This document shows, one piece after another, positions 52,238 to 60,665 of a DNA stretch of 64,000 bases (its first letter is position 1; the number at the start of each line of letters is the position of its first letter). A model generated the notes under the pieces. It worked only from the letters and a program-made list of their open reading frames with translations. It ran no database searches and was not told the DNA's origin. A program made the position numbers and the translations under genes. This DNA is from Streptomyces sp. Ru72 (GTDB taxonomy: Bacteria; Actinomycetota; Actinomycetes; Streptomycetales; Streptomycetaceae): the NCBI RefSeq assembly GCF_002920635.1, contig NZ_PQSR01000006.1, positions 62,001-126,000 of the forward strand, written 5' to 3'.

Positions 52238-52840
52238 TCACGCCTGCTTGATCGCCGAGATGTCGAAGACCAGCTTGATCTTGTCGGAGACCAGCACACC
52301 GCCCGTCTCGAGGGCCGCGTTCCAGGTCAGGCCCCACTCGGAGCGCACGATCTGCGCCTTGCCCTCGAAGCCGACGCGCTCGTTGCCGAACGGGTCCTTG
52401 GCCGCGCCGTTGAACTCCAGGTCGATGGTGATCGGCTTGGTCGTGCCGAGGATCGTGAGGTCGCCGGTGATCCGGTACTCGTCGCCGCCGAGCGCCTCCG
52501 CGCGGGTGGAGCGGAACGTCATCGTCGGGTGCTCGTCGATCCTGAAGAAGTCGGAGCTCTTGAGGTGGTTGTCGCGGTCGGCGGAGCCGGTCTCGATGCT
52601 GTCCATCTTCACGTCGATGGAGGCCGTGGACTTCGACGGGTCCGAGCCGTCCAGGTGCAGCGTGCCGGTGAAGTCCTTGAAGCTGCCCTTGACGTTGGTG
52701 ACCATCGCGTGGCGGGCCACGAACCCGATGGTGCTGTGCGCCGGGTCCAGCGTGTATTCGCCGGTCAGTGCGGCGAGGTCCGGGTTCACAGCGGCGGCCG
52801 GTGCGGTCTCGGTGCTGTTCTTGCGGCTGAAGATGCTCAT
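52238..52840 (-). CDS. YceI-family lipid-binding protein
   Basis: A 200-residue YceI protein, a lipocalin-like barrel that binds isoprenoid-type lipids. Hallmarks are YTLDPAHSTIGFVARHAMVTNVKGSF, ITGDLTILGTTKPITID and the C-terminal LVSDKIKLVFDISAIKQ. No signal peptide is seen; the N-terminus is MSIFSRKNSTET, so it is probably cytoplasmic. AAAGGAGC precedes the ATG. A good promoter with TTCAA-type repeats lies upstream, suggesting control by an unlinked MarR-like regulator. Confidence 0.9.
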   Translation of the reverse strand: MSIFSRKNSTETAPAAAVNPDLAALTGEYTLDPAHSTIGFVARHAMVTNVKGSFKDFTGTLHLDGSDPSKSTASIDVKMDSIETGSADRDNHLKSSDFFRIDEHPTMTFRSTRAEALGGDEYRITGDLTILGTTKPITIDLEFNGAAKDPFGNERVGFEGKAQIVRSEWGLTWNAALETGGVLVSDKIKLVFDISAIKQA

Positions 52841-52927
52841 GACGTGCTCCTTTGGGGGACGGATCGCGGTCCCGGAGGGAGGCCGCGGCTCGAAGCTGTT
52901 TAATCTTCAACGAGCTCAACGGAGGAG

Positions 52928-52956
52928 ACCTTAGACTTATTCCGTTCAAGTTTCAA
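52928..52956 (-). promoter_or_regulatory. promoter of the YceI gene
   Basis: On the minus strand, TTGAAA (52951-52956), a 17-bp spacer and TAAGGT (52928-52933). TTCAAG-TTTCAA repeats overlap the -35, and a similar CTTCAAC lies at 52914-52920; these could be operator half-sites. Confidence 0.65.
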
Positions 52957-53253
52957 CATCATTGAGCGTGTGCCGCCCGCGGAGTCGCCGCGGCGCGCGG
53001 GCTTCGGTTCGACCGGTACCGTGGGCATGCCGCCTGCGGCCGTTCGAGGGCCTCTCGTCACCCGGTCGATGGCATTGTGCCGACCATCGAGACGTGATCA
53101 CTCTCCCTCTCCGAGTTTGTTGGAGCCTCACAACGCCGAGGCCCTCTGGGCAGTCAGAACGGCTGCATCCGGGCTGCGTTCTGTTCAGGGTTACCAGGAA
53201 AACGGGCCTGAGACTGTACGGAGTCGACGGCGAGCTTTCCTTGGTGGACTTCG
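52957..53253. other. intergenic region without a recognisable gene
   Basis: About 300 bp between the YceI promoter and accB. Short open frames on both strands have no ribosome-binding site and no recognisable product. Base composition falls toward 60% GC near 53090-53260, as expected for a promoter region. Confidence 0.5.
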
Positions 53254-53259
53254 TAAGGT
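53254..53259 (+). promoter_or_regulatory. -10 box for accB (leaderless)
   Basis: TAAGGT ends six bases before ATG 53266, so transcription would start at the ATG. The AAGG within it could alternatively act as a weak ribosome-binding site. Confidence 0.5.
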
Positions 53260-53265
53260 CGCTAC

Positions 53266-54858
53266 ATGACCGTTTTGGACGAGGCTGTGGATTCCGGGAG
53301 CGAGCCCGCGGATGCGCGCGGGCGGGTCGCCGAACTGCACGAGATCCGCAAGCAGGCGCTCGCGGGCCCGAGCGAGAAGGCGACCGAGGCGCAGCACGCC
53401 AAGGGCAAGCTGACCGCCCGGGAGCGCATCGAACTGCTTCTGGACCCCGGTTCCTTCCAGGAGGTCGAGCAGCTGCGCCGGCACCGGGCGACCGGGTTCG
53501 GCCTGGAGGCGAAGAAGCCGTACACCGACGGTGTGATCACCGGCTGGGGCACGGTGGAGGGCCGCACGGTCTTCGTCTACGCCCATGACTTCCGCATCTT
53601 CGGCGGCGCGCTGGGCGAGGCCCACGCCACCAAGATCCACAAGATCATGGACATGGCCATCGCGGCCGGGGCGCCGCTGGTCTCCCTCAACGACGGTGCG
53701 GGCGCCCGCATCCAGGAGGGTGTGAGCGCGCTCGCCGGCTACGGCGGCATCTTCCAGCGCAACACCAGGGCCTCCGGTGTCATCCCGCAGATCTCGGTGA
53801 TGCTCGGCCCGTGCGCGGGCGGCGCGGCCTACAGCCCCGCCCTGACGGACTTCGTGTTCATGGTCCGTGAGACCTCGCAGATGTTCATCACCGGCCCGGA
53901 CGTGGTCAAGGCGGTGACCGGCGAGGAGATCACGCAGAACGGTCTGGGCGGCGCGGACGTCCACGCCGAGACCAGCGGTGTGTGCCACTTCGCGTACGAC
54001 GACGAGGAGACCTGCATCGCCGAGGTGCGCTACCTCCTCTCCCTGCTCCCGCAGAACAACCGGGAGAACCCGCCGCGGGTGGAGTGCAGCGACCCCGTCG
54101 ACCGCCGCTCGGAGGTCCTGCTCGACCTGGTGCCGGCGGACGGGAACCGGCCGTACGACATGGCCAAGGTGATCGAGGAGATCGTCGACGACGGCGAGTA
54201 CCTCGAGGTCCACGAGCGCTGGGCGCGGAACATCATCTGCGCGCTGGCCCGGCTGGACGGCCAGGTGGTCGGCATCATCGCCAACCAGCCGCAGACGCTC
54301 GCCGGTGTGCTCGACATCGAGGCCAGTGAAAAAGCTGCGCGTTTTGTGCAGATGTGTGACGCTTTTAACATCCCGTTGGTGACGTTCCTGGACGTTCCCG
54401 GGTTCCTTCCCGGTGTCGACCAGGAGCACGGCGGCATCATCCGGCACGGGGCGAAGCTGCTGTACGCGTACTGCAACGCGACCGTGCCGCGGATCTCGCT
54501 GATCCTGCGCAAGGCGTACGGAGGTGCGTACATCGTGATGGACAGCCAGTCCATCGGGGCGGACCTCACCTACGCCTGGCCGACCAACGAGATCGCCGTG
54601 ATGGGCGCGGAGGGCGCGGCCAACGTCATCTTCCGCCGCCAGATCGCCGGGGCGGAGGACCCCGAGGCCATGCGGGCCCGGATGGTCAAGGAGTACAAGT
54701 CCGAGCTCATGCACCCGTACTACGCGGCCGAGCGGGGCCTGGTGGACGACGTCATCGACCCGTCCGAGACCCGCGAGGTCCTGATCAGGTCCCTGGCGAT
54801 GCTGCACGCGAAGCACGCCGACCTGCCGTCCCGCAAGCACGGCAACCCCCCGCAGTAA
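53266..54858 (+). CDS. accB: acyl-CoA carboxylase carboxyltransferase (beta) subunit
   Basis: A 530-residue AccB/PccB-type carboxyltransferase that moves CO2 from biotin to acetyl-CoA and/or propionyl-CoA, giving malonyl- or methylmalonyl-CoA for fatty acids and polyketides. The N-terminal domain has KGKLTARERIELLLDPGSF and INDGAGARIQEG-like SLNDGAGARIQEG. The oxyanion loops GPCAGGAAYSPAL and the C-terminal RKAYGGAYIVMDS are intact. Pairing with accE directly downstream matches S. coelicolor accB-accE (SCO5535-SCO5536). The biotinylated alpha subunit is encoded elsewhere. Acetyl versus propionyl preference is not decided here. Confidence 0.94.
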   Translation: MTVLDEAVDSGSEPADARGRVAELHEIRKQALAGPSEKATEAQHAKGKLTARERIELLLDPGSFQEVEQLRRHRATGFGLEAKKPYTDGVITGWGTVEGRTVFVYAHDFRIFGGALGEAHATKIHKIMDMAIAAGAPLVSLNDGAGARIQEGVSALAGYGGIFQRNTRASGVIPQISVMLGPCAGGAAYSPALTDFVFMVRETSQMFITGPDVVKAVTGEEITQNGLGGADVHAETSGVCHFAYDDEETCIAEVRYLLSLLPQNNRENPPRVECSDPVDRRSEVLLDLVPADGNRPYDMAKVIEEIVDDGEYLEVHERWARNIICALARLDGQVVGIIANQPQTLAGVLDIEASEKAARFVQMCDAFNIPLVTFLDVPGFLPGVDQEHGGIIRHGAKLLYAYCNATVPRISLILRKAYGGAYIVMDSQSIGADLTYAWPTNEIAVMGAEGAANVIFRRQIAGAEDPEAMRARMVKEYKSELMHPYYAAERGLVDDVIDPSETREVLIRSLAMLHAKHADLPSRKHGNPPQ

Positions 54859-54915
54859 CCGGGCGGACCCACCGCGGCAACCCCGCGGACCCCTCTCTCA
54901 CGGAGACTGACACCC

Positions 54916-55113
54916 ATGAGCAACCCTGACATCCGCGTCGAGAAGGGCCACGCCGAGCCCGAGGAAGTGGCCGCCATCACGGCCGTTCTCCTGGCCCGCG
55001 CCGCAGCCCAGACCCCCGCCACGACAGCGTCCCACCGGGGCCGTGCCAAGGCAGGCTGGCGCCGCCTCGAGCGCGAGCCGGGCTTCCGCGCCCCGCACAG
55101 CTGGCACGCGTAG
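54916..55113 (+). CDS. accE: acyl-CoA carboxylase epsilon subunit
   Basis: A 65-residue AccE protein that tightens the alpha-beta complex and raises activity in Streptomyces acyl-CoA carboxylases. Visible are VEKGHAEPEEVAAITAVLLA at the N-terminus and the conserved C-terminal GWRRLEREPGFRAPHSWH. It lies 57 bp after accB with ACGGAGACTGACACCC before the ATG. It is short but unmistakable by its terminal motifs. Confidence 0.93.
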   Translation: MSNPDIRVEKGHAEPEEVAAITAVLLARAAAQTPATTASHRGRAKAGWRRLEREPGFRAPHSWHA

Positions 55114-55136
55114 GCTGCGCCGCTTGAGCCGTTCCT

Positions 55137-55167
55137 GAAGGGCTCCTCCGCTTGGGAGGGGCCCTTC
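55137..55167 (+). terminator. accB-accE terminator
   Basis: A 13-bp stem with one mismatch (55137-55149 with 55155-55167) around GCTTG, 24 bp after accE. Confidence 0.8.
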
Positions 55168-55243
55168 TCGCTGCGCGGGGAAAGGCCGGTTCCGAACCGC
55201 CGGAGACCGCCCTCGAGGTACTCGCCGTCGCGGCGGGCGGCGG

Positions 55244-55276
55244 AAAAAGGAAGGGCCCCTCCGCGAGAAGGGGCCC
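55244..55276 (-). terminator. terminator of the cvn2 operon
   Basis: GGGCCCCT (55253-55260) pairs with AGGGGCCC (55269-55276). Read on the minus strand it is followed by a TTCCTTTTT tail, correct for transcripts leaving cvnD. Confidence 0.7.
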
Positions 55277-55325
55277 CGTGGGCGCCCCAGAGGGGCGCGG
55301 GGAACTGCGCGACCAGCCACGGCTC
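55270..55325. repeat. interspersed Streptomyces repeat (GGGGCGCGGGGAACTGCGCG type)
   Basis: GCGCCCC-AGA-GGGGCGC forms a small hairpin, followed by GGGGAACTGCGCGACCAGCC. I recall this exact core as a very frequent intergenic sequence in Streptomyces genomes, usually near gene ends. Function unknown. It lies within the gap between accE and cvnD. Confidence 0.6.
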
Positions 55326-55374
55326 TCAGACGGCATGCCACCCGACGGGGCAGCCTGGTAGCCGCGGACTGCGC

Positions 55375-55956
55375 CTAGCGCAGCCGAGCCATCAGCGCGT
55401 GCTCCACGAGCGTGATCAGCGCACTCTTCGCGTCGGCACGGTGCCGGGCGTCCGTGGTGATGATCGGGGTGTCCGGGCCGATCTGCAGCGCCTCTCGCAC
55501 CTCTTCGGGCGTGTAGGGCTGGTGCCCGTCGAAACCGTTCAGGGCGATCACGAAGGGCAGGCCGCTGTTCTCGAAGTAGTCGACCGCGGGGAAGCAGTCG
55601 GCCAGGCGCCGGGTGTCCACCAGGACGATCGCGCCGATCGCGCCGCGGACCAGGTCGTCCCACATGAACCAGAAGCGGTCCTGGCCCGGCGTACCGAAGA
55701 GGTAGAGGATCAGGTCCTGGTCGAGGGTGATACGGCCGAAGTCCATCGCCACCGTGGTGGTCGTCTTGTCCCCGGTGTGGGTGAGGTCGTCGATGCCCGC
55801 CGAAGCAGACGTCATGACGGCCTCCGTGCGCAGCGGGTTGATCTCCGAGACGGCGCCGACGAACGTGGTCTTGCCCACGCCGAAGCCGCCCGCCACCACG
55901 ATCTTCGCGGAGGTGGTGGAGCGGGAAGGACCGCCGCTAGAGCTTGCGAAGTCCAC
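55375..55956 (-). CDS. cvnD2: conservon GTPase CvnD
   Basis: A 193-residue Ras/Mgl-like small GTPase, the fourth component of a conservon. The P-loop is GGFGVGKTTFVG; the switch II motif is GTPGQDRFWF; the base-recognition motif is LNGFDG. It would cycle between GTP and GDP at the membrane with CvnA-B-C in a signalling complex resembling G-protein-coupled systems. It overlaps cvnC by 20 bp. Numbering follows S. coelicolor (SCO5537-5540 as cvn2, from memory). It is almost identical in DNA to the D gene of the next conservon. Confidence 0.93.
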   Translation of the reverse strand: MDFASSSGGPSRSTTSAKIVVAGGFGVGKTTFVGAVSEINPLRTEAVMTSASAGIDDLTHTGDKTTTTVAMDFGRITLDQDLILYLFGTPGQDRFWFMWDDLVRGAIGAIVLVDTRRLADCFPAVDYFENSGLPFVIALNGFDGHQPYTPEEVREALQIGPDTPIITTDARHRADAKSALITLVEHALMARLR

Positions 55957-56521
55957 TGAGCACCCTTTCGAGCAGTGTCACGTCTGGCTGGCCGCCGGCG
56001 TTCTCGTCGCCGCCGGGCTGATGGATCGCGACCAGGCCCGCCTCCGCCAAGTCGGCGACGAGGATCCTGGCCACGCCGAGAGGGATCGTGAGGAGAGCCG
56101 AGATCTCGGCCACCGACTTGATTTCCCGGCACAGGTTGCAGATCCGCTGATGCTCGGGCAACTGGCCGTGCATCTGGTGCGGTTGTGCGGTGGTGTGCAC
56201 CAGCGCCTCGATGGCGAGCTGGTAGCGCGGCCTGGTGCGGCCACCCGTCATGGCGTACGGACGCACCAGAGGGTTGTTCGAGGACCCGGCGGGCGCGGGC
56301 TCGGGGGAACGGCGGTGCGGCTGCACGGGCTGGATACGCGGTGCCGGCGGCTGGTCGTACGGCGACGGACCCGGACCCTGGGGGCCCTGCGGCGCGTACG
56401 GCTGCCGCCACTGGCCCGGCGCGGAGGGAAAGTCGTACCGGTTCTGGTCACCCTGGCCCGGGCCTTGACCGGGGCCGTAGGACCAGTTGCCGGTGGGCGA
56501 ACCGCCTGGGGGTGTTGCCAC
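55937..56521 (-). CDS. cvnC2: conservon DUF742 protein CvnC
   Basis: A 194-residue protein. The first 90 residues are Pro/Gly/Gln-rich and disordered; the last 105 form the DUF742 winged-helix-like domain (LVRPYAMTGGRTRPRYQLAI, EHQRICNLCREIKSVAEISA, ILVADLAEAGLVAIHQPGG). GTG 56521 is preceded by a GGAGGAGGAGAGA site and is better than an ATG 30 bp upstream. Its end overlaps cvnD. The disordered N-terminus is about 60 residues longer than in the neighbouring CvnC. Confidence 0.9.
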   Translation of the reverse strand: MATPPGGSPTGNWSYGPGQGPGQGDQNRYDFPSAPGQWRQPYAPQGPQGPGPSPYDQPPAPRIQPVQPHRRSPEPAPAGSSNNPLVRPYAMTGGRTRPRYQLAIEALVHTTAQPHQMHGQLPEHQRICNLCREIKSVAEISALLTIPLGVARILVADLAEAGLVAIHQPGGDENAGGQPDVTLLERVLSGLRKL

Positions 56522-56618
56522 GTTCTCTCCTCCTCCGACTGCGCCGGGCACCCATCCCTGTGGAAGCCGCGTCCCGAAACCTTACGGCCCCGGGACGCTC
56601 AAAAGCACCGTCCGTCTT

Positions 56619-57041
56619 CTAGTTGAGAAGGCTGCCCTGGAGCTCCGCACGAAGATCCGGAGTCAGGACCGTACCGGCACGGTCGACCAGAAGCGCCATC
56701 TCGTACCCGATGAGGCCGATGTCCGCCTCCGGGTGTGCGAGAACCGCGAGCGACGAACCGTCGGAGATGGACATGATGAAGAGGAACCCCCGCTCCATCT
56801 CCACAACCGTCTGGTTCACACTGCCGCCCTCGAAGATGCGGGAGGCGCCCGCGGTCAGCGAGGTCAGACCGGAGGCGACGGCCGCCAGCTGGTCGGCGCG
56901 ATCGCGCGGAAAGCCTTCGGACATCGCCAGAAGGAGTCCGTCGGCGGAGACCACCACCGTGTGGGACACCCCGGGGGTGTTGTCCACGAAGTTGGTGATC
57001 AACCAGTTCAGGTTCTGTGCCGCCTGGCTCATCGGGCTCAC
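56619..57041 (-). CDS. cvnB2: conservon roadblock/LC7 protein CvnB
   Basis: A 140-residue roadblock/LC7 protein, likely a regulator or scaffold for the CvnD GTPase. Recognisable segments are LNWLITNFVDNTPGVSHTVV, LLLAMSEGFPRDRADQLAAV and VVEMERGFLFIMSISDGSSL. GTG 57041 follows the cvnA TAG by one base, with GGAG seven bases upstream. Next gene is cvnC, 97 bp on. Confidence 0.93.
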   Translation of the reverse strand: MSPMSQAAQNLNWLITNFVDNTPGVSHTVVVSADGLLLAMSEGFPRDRADQLAAVASGLTSLTAGASRIFEGGSVNQTVVEMERGFLFIMSISDGSSLAVLAHPEADIGLIGYEMALLVDRAGTVLTPDLRAELQGSLLN

Positions 57042-57042
57042 A

Positions 57043-60000
57043 CTAACGCTCCTGGTTGTAGGTGCTGTCAGGACCGAAGCCCTGGCCGTTCGTTTCACTG
57101 CCTGCTCGGCGTCCCCGCTGGACGCCTCGGCGCAGGTTGCTCAGCCTGCCCCTGACGTCCTCGGGGGCACGGGAGACCTGGGGGCCTCCCTGCGGGGTCG
57201 TCTCCGCGGCGCCCTCGATCAGGTTCGCCTTGGGTACCCGTCGAGGCAGACCGGAAGCGGTGACCCCGCCCGCCTTGGGTTTCCGGAGCTGCGCTGCCTG
57301 CTGCCACCGCTCGTCGTTCGCGGAGCGCCAGTCGCCGCCCGTCTCCTTGGCCGCCGGCGGATCCTGCCTCACGGGCTGGGGCCGGCCGGCGGTGCCGTTC
57401 GCGGTGGAGCCGCGGCGGGGCAGTCCGGCATCGGTCAGCTCGTGGCCGGCGGAGGGAGCCGGTCCCGGACGGTCGAAGCCTACGCGGTCCCGCTCACTTA
57501 CGTCACCGGCCTGCGCGGATTCCGGTTCGGGAGCGTACTCGGAGCGGTAGCCGCTCTGGAAGTCGTCGCGCTGGGGCCAGTCGTCCTGGTACGCCGACTC
57601 CTCGAAGGCGGAGAACGTCTCCGCCGGGCCGGACCGGTCAGCCGTACGGCCCTCCGGCACCTGCTCCGCATACGCCGGCTCCGGGTAGCCGCCACCGGAC
57701 GGGAAGCCGTCGTTCTGCGGCAGGCCGCCGTTCTGGGAGAAGTACGGATCCTGGTACGCAGTCTGCTGGGGCTCCGCGTACGCCGTCTGCTGGTCGTACG
57801 TGGCCCGCTGCTCGTCGTAGGCGTGCTGCCCGTTGTCGTACGGGGACTGGCCGTTGTCGTACGTGTGCTGTCCGTCGCCGTACGCGGGCTGCTGCGCCTC
57901 GAAGCCGTCCTGGTACGAGGGAGCGGTCCGATCGCTCTCCTGCGGCTCCTGCTGCTGGTTCGTGCCCTGGACCTGAGCCTCCAGCGCCGCACGGCGCTCC
58001 TCGCGCATCAGCGAGCGGCCGACCGGGTCCAGGTCCCGTGCGTCGTTCGGGACCTCGGCGTACCGGCTGTCGTCGAAGCCCAGCTCCGCCGCCGTCCGCA
58101 GCGGCTGCCCGTCGAAGTTCTCGCCCTGGTAGGGCTGCTGCTCCGGGATGATCTGCGAGACGGTGAACTCGTCGCGCTCCAGCGGCTGTTCGCCGCCACC
58201 GCCGTGGGTGATGGCGTCGGGCAGCATGACCAGCGAGGTGGTGCCGGCCTGTTCGCCCGAGGGGCGCAGCTGGACCCGGATGCCGTGCCGGTCGGACAGC
58301 CGGCCGACCACGAACAGGCCCATGCGCTGCGAGATCGCGGCGTCCACGGTCGGCGGGTTGGCCAGTTTGTGGTTGATGTCCGCGAAGTCCTCGGCGGTCA
58401 GGCCGATGCCCTTGTCGTGGATCTCGACCATGATGCGGCCGTCGGGGAGACGGGTCGCGGTCACGCGGACCTTGGTCTGCGGCGAGGAGAACGTCGTGGC
58501 GTTCTCCAGCAGCTCGGCGAGCAGGTGCACGAGGTCGGTCACGGCACGGCCGTGGATCTCGGCCTCCGGGACGCCGGACAGCTCGATGCGCTCGTACTGC
58601 TCCACCTCGGAGGAGGCGGCGCGCAGCACGTCGATCAGCGGGACCGGCTGGTCCCAGCGGCGTCCTGGCTCCTCGCCGGCGAGGACGAGGAGGTTCTCGC
58701 CGTTGCGGCGCATACGGGTCGCGAGGTGGTCCAGCTTGAACAGGTTCTCCAGCTGGTCCGGGTCGGCCTCGTTGTTCTCCAGCTCGGTGATCAGGGTCAG
58801 CTGGCCCTCGATCAGCGACTGGTTGCGGCGCGAGAGGTTGGTGAAGATCGCGTTGATGTTGCCCCGCAGCAGGGCCTGCTCGGCGGCGAGCCGGACGGCC
58901 TCGCGGTGGACCTGGTCGAAGGCGCGGGCGACCTCGCCGATCTCGTCCGTGGAGGAGATCGGGATGGGCGCGACCCGGGTGTCGACACGGCCGGGGTCGG
59001 TGCGCGAGAGCTGGTCGACCAGCATCGGCAGACGCTGCTCGGCGACCCCGAAGGCCGCGTTGCGCAGCTGGCGCATCGAGCGGCTCATCTGGCGGGCCAT
59101 GAGGCCGGCGATGATGAAGGCGGCGAGCAGGGCGACGACGACGATGGCGCCGGTGACGAACGCGGACCGCTTGGCGTTGTCGGCGATGGCCGAGGCGTCC
59201 GCCACGGCCTTGTCGGCGAGGTCCGACTCGATCTGGCGGTACGCGTTGAACTTGAGGGTGGTTACCGCCCACCAGTTCTGCGGCGTGATGCCCTGCTGCG
59301 CGAGCGCGGCGCGGGCGGTGGTGTCGGTGGACGGCAGCGAGGCGAGGGCCGAGACCATCTTGGTCGGGTCGGACGGCGGGGGCACGTAGCTCGGGTCCTT
59401 GGCCTTGGCCTGCTGGGCCATCGCCGCGCCGTCGGACTGCATCTTCTTCTGGAGGACCGTGAGCTTGTCGGCGTCCGCCTGGGTACCGCCGCCGATGTAC
59501 TCCTCGACGGCGATGCCCTCGAGGTAGGCGTACGAGGACAGCGCGACACGCTGCTTGGCGAGGCTGGTGTCCGTGGTGCCGGGCTTGATCAGCATGTGCA
59601 TACCGATCGAGCGCTCGAGGGACAGAGCGGCCTTCGTCAGGGAGATGGCGTAGACGGTCCGGCCGTAGCTGGTGATGTTGCCGGTGCCCAGACCGAGCTC
59701 GTTGGCGAACTCCATCAGCGGGTGCTGGACCTGGACGTAGCCCTCTTCGGTCTGCACCCCGCTCAGTGCGGAGGTGTAGGCGCCCTGGCGCAGCGCCGGC
59801 AGCTTGGTCTCGGCCTTGCGGAAGATGGAGAGGCGGCGCTCCAGGCCCGACTTGTGGGGCATGTTCTGGGCTGCCCGGTCGAAGGCCTTGGCGGCCTGGT
59901 CGGTGGCTCCGCGTGCCTGGACCACCGTCGAGTCGTTCTGGCCCTTGCCCTGGAGGAGGGGCGCGGCGCTGACGTCGCGCTCGGTGATGAGCGCGTTGGC

Positions 60001-60297
60001 GTAGGTCAGGGACGCCTGGACGAGACGGGCCGTGTTCTCCGCGTCCCGCGCCTGCCGCCAGGTGTCGATCGAGCTCTTGACCTGGAAGCCGCCCATCACC
60101 AGGCCGACCAGCACGGGGATGAGCAGGATGGCGTTCAGCCTGGTCGGCACGCGCCAGTTGCGCGGGGAGAAGCGGCTGCCGCTGGGCGGGAGAGCCGTCG
60201 GCTCCGGGCCGGGCACTTGTGCGGGTGCCGCTCCGCGCGGCGGCGGGGTGAAGTTGCCCCGTGCCGACGGCTCGGGACCGTTCTTGCTTCGCCTCAC
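57043..60297 (-). CDS. cvnA2: conservon sensor-kinase-like protein CvnA
   Basis: A 1084-residue membrane histidine-kinase-like protein. A short cytoplasmic N-terminus is followed by TM1 (LNAILLIPVLVGLVMGGF), an extracytoplasmic nitrate/nitrite-sensor-like helical domain (about residues 60-400), TM2 (VTGAIVVVALLAAFIIAGLM), HAMP, a dimer region (NLSRRNQSLIEGQLTLITEL), and an HATPase domain (ENATTFSSP, MVEIHDKGIGL, GLFVVGRLSDRHGI). A disordered 340-residue tail has YDNGQ repeats. In place of a canonical phospho-acceptor motif is NLSRRNQ, as usual for CvnA. GTG 60297 (VRRSKNGPEPSARGN) has GAGAGG upstream and fits relatives. Confidence 0.9.
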   Translation of the reverse strand: MRRSKNGPEPSARGNFTPPPRGAAPAQVPGPEPTALPPSGSRFSPRNWRVPTRLNAILLIPVLVGLVMGGFQVKSSIDTWRQARDAENTARLVQASLTYANALITERDVSAAPLLQGKGQNDSTVVQARGATDQAAKAFDRAAQNMPHKSGLERRLSIFRKAETKLPALRQGAYTSALSGVQTEEGYVQVQHPLMEFANELGLGTGNITSYGRTVYAISLTKAALSLERSIGMHMLIKPGTTDTSLAKQRVALSSYAYLEGIAVEEYIGGGTQADADKLTVLQKKMQSDGAAMAQQAKAKDPSYVPPPSDPTKMVSALASLPSTDTTARAALAQQGITPQNWWAVTTLKFNAYRQIESDLADKAVADASAIADNAKRSAFVTGAIVVVALLAAFIIAGLMARQMSRSMRQLRNAAFGVAEQRLPMLVDQLSRTDPGRVDTRVAPIPISSTDEIGEVARAFDQVHREAVRLAAEQALLRGNINAIFTNLSRRNQSLIEGQLTLITELENNEADPDQLENLFKLDHLATRMRRNGENLLVLAGEEPGRRWDQPVPLIDVLRAASSEVEQYERIELSGVPEAEIHGRAVTDLVHLLAELLENATTFSSPQTKVRVTATRLPDGRIMVEIHDKGIGLTAEDFADINHKLANPPTVDAAISQRMGLFVVGRLSDRHGIRVQLRPSGEQAGTTSLVMLPDAITHGGGGEQPLERDEFTVSQIIPEQQPYQGENFDGQPLRTAAELGFDDSRYAEVPNDARDLDPVGRSLMREERRAALEAQVQGTNQQQEPQESDRTAPSYQDGFEAQQPAYGDGQHTYDNGQSPYDNGQHAYDEQRATYDQQTAYAEPQQTAYQDPYFSQNGGLPQNDGFPSGGGYPEPAYAEQVPEGRTADRSGPAETFSAFEESAYQDDWPQRDDFQSGYRSEYAPEPESAQAGDVSERDRVGFDRPGPAPSAGHELTDAGLPRRGSTANGTAGRPQPVRQDPPAAKETGGDWRSANDERWQQAAQLRKPKAGGVTASGLPRRVPKANLIEGAAETTPQGGPQVSRAPEDVRGRLSNLRRGVQRGRRAGSETNGQGFGPDSTYNQER

Positions 60298-60432
60298 TCG
60301 ACCAACAACCTCTCGGCGACGGCACCTACGTCGTGCCGCGGTGTCTCCAGAGCCCTGTCCGAGACTTAGTACGTCTTTGACCAATGGGCAGTTCAGGCAT
60401 TCCAGCACGTCGGCCTGCGCGATTCCAAACAC

Positions 60433-60451
60433 TCGGAATCCGGGATTCCGA
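60433..60451. promoter_or_regulatory. palindromic operator candidate upstream of cvnA2
   Basis: TCGGAATC-CGG-GATTCCGA is a perfect 8+3+8 palindrome, with another GATTCC half-site at 60421-60426. It lies 136 bp upstream of the cvnA2 start, the only strong dyad besides the terminator in the 368-bp gap 60298-60665. Confidence 0.5.
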
Positions 60452-60488
60452 ACGTCGGATGCCCTAGATAAAACGGTCATAAAGAGCG

Positions 60489-60510
60489 AGCCCCGCCAAA
60501 AGGCGGGGCT
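60489..60510 (-). terminator. terminator of the cvn1 operon
   Basis: A perfect 9-bp stem (AGCCCCGCC / GGCGGGGCT) with an AAAA (minus strand TTTT) loop, 156 bp after the cvnD1 stop; works in either direction. Confidence 0.75.
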
Positions 60511-60665
60511 TTTGTGAACGCAGCGGTACCGACCGACCGCGCGGTGTGTCGGTACCACCGAATTTCTCTGTCGAAACGTTATGAACACCGGGGCCGACCG
60601 TGTCAAACACCACAGCCGGCGCCCGGTGATCTACGACAACTGCCGTATGGTGCCGCCGACTTGAT

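Noticed and set aside
56623..60369. A 1248-codon open frame on the plus strand across cvnA2 and cvnB2
   Set aside because: It is antisense to clearly homologous conservon genes. Long antisense frames are expected at this GC content. Its product is low-complexity with no domain.
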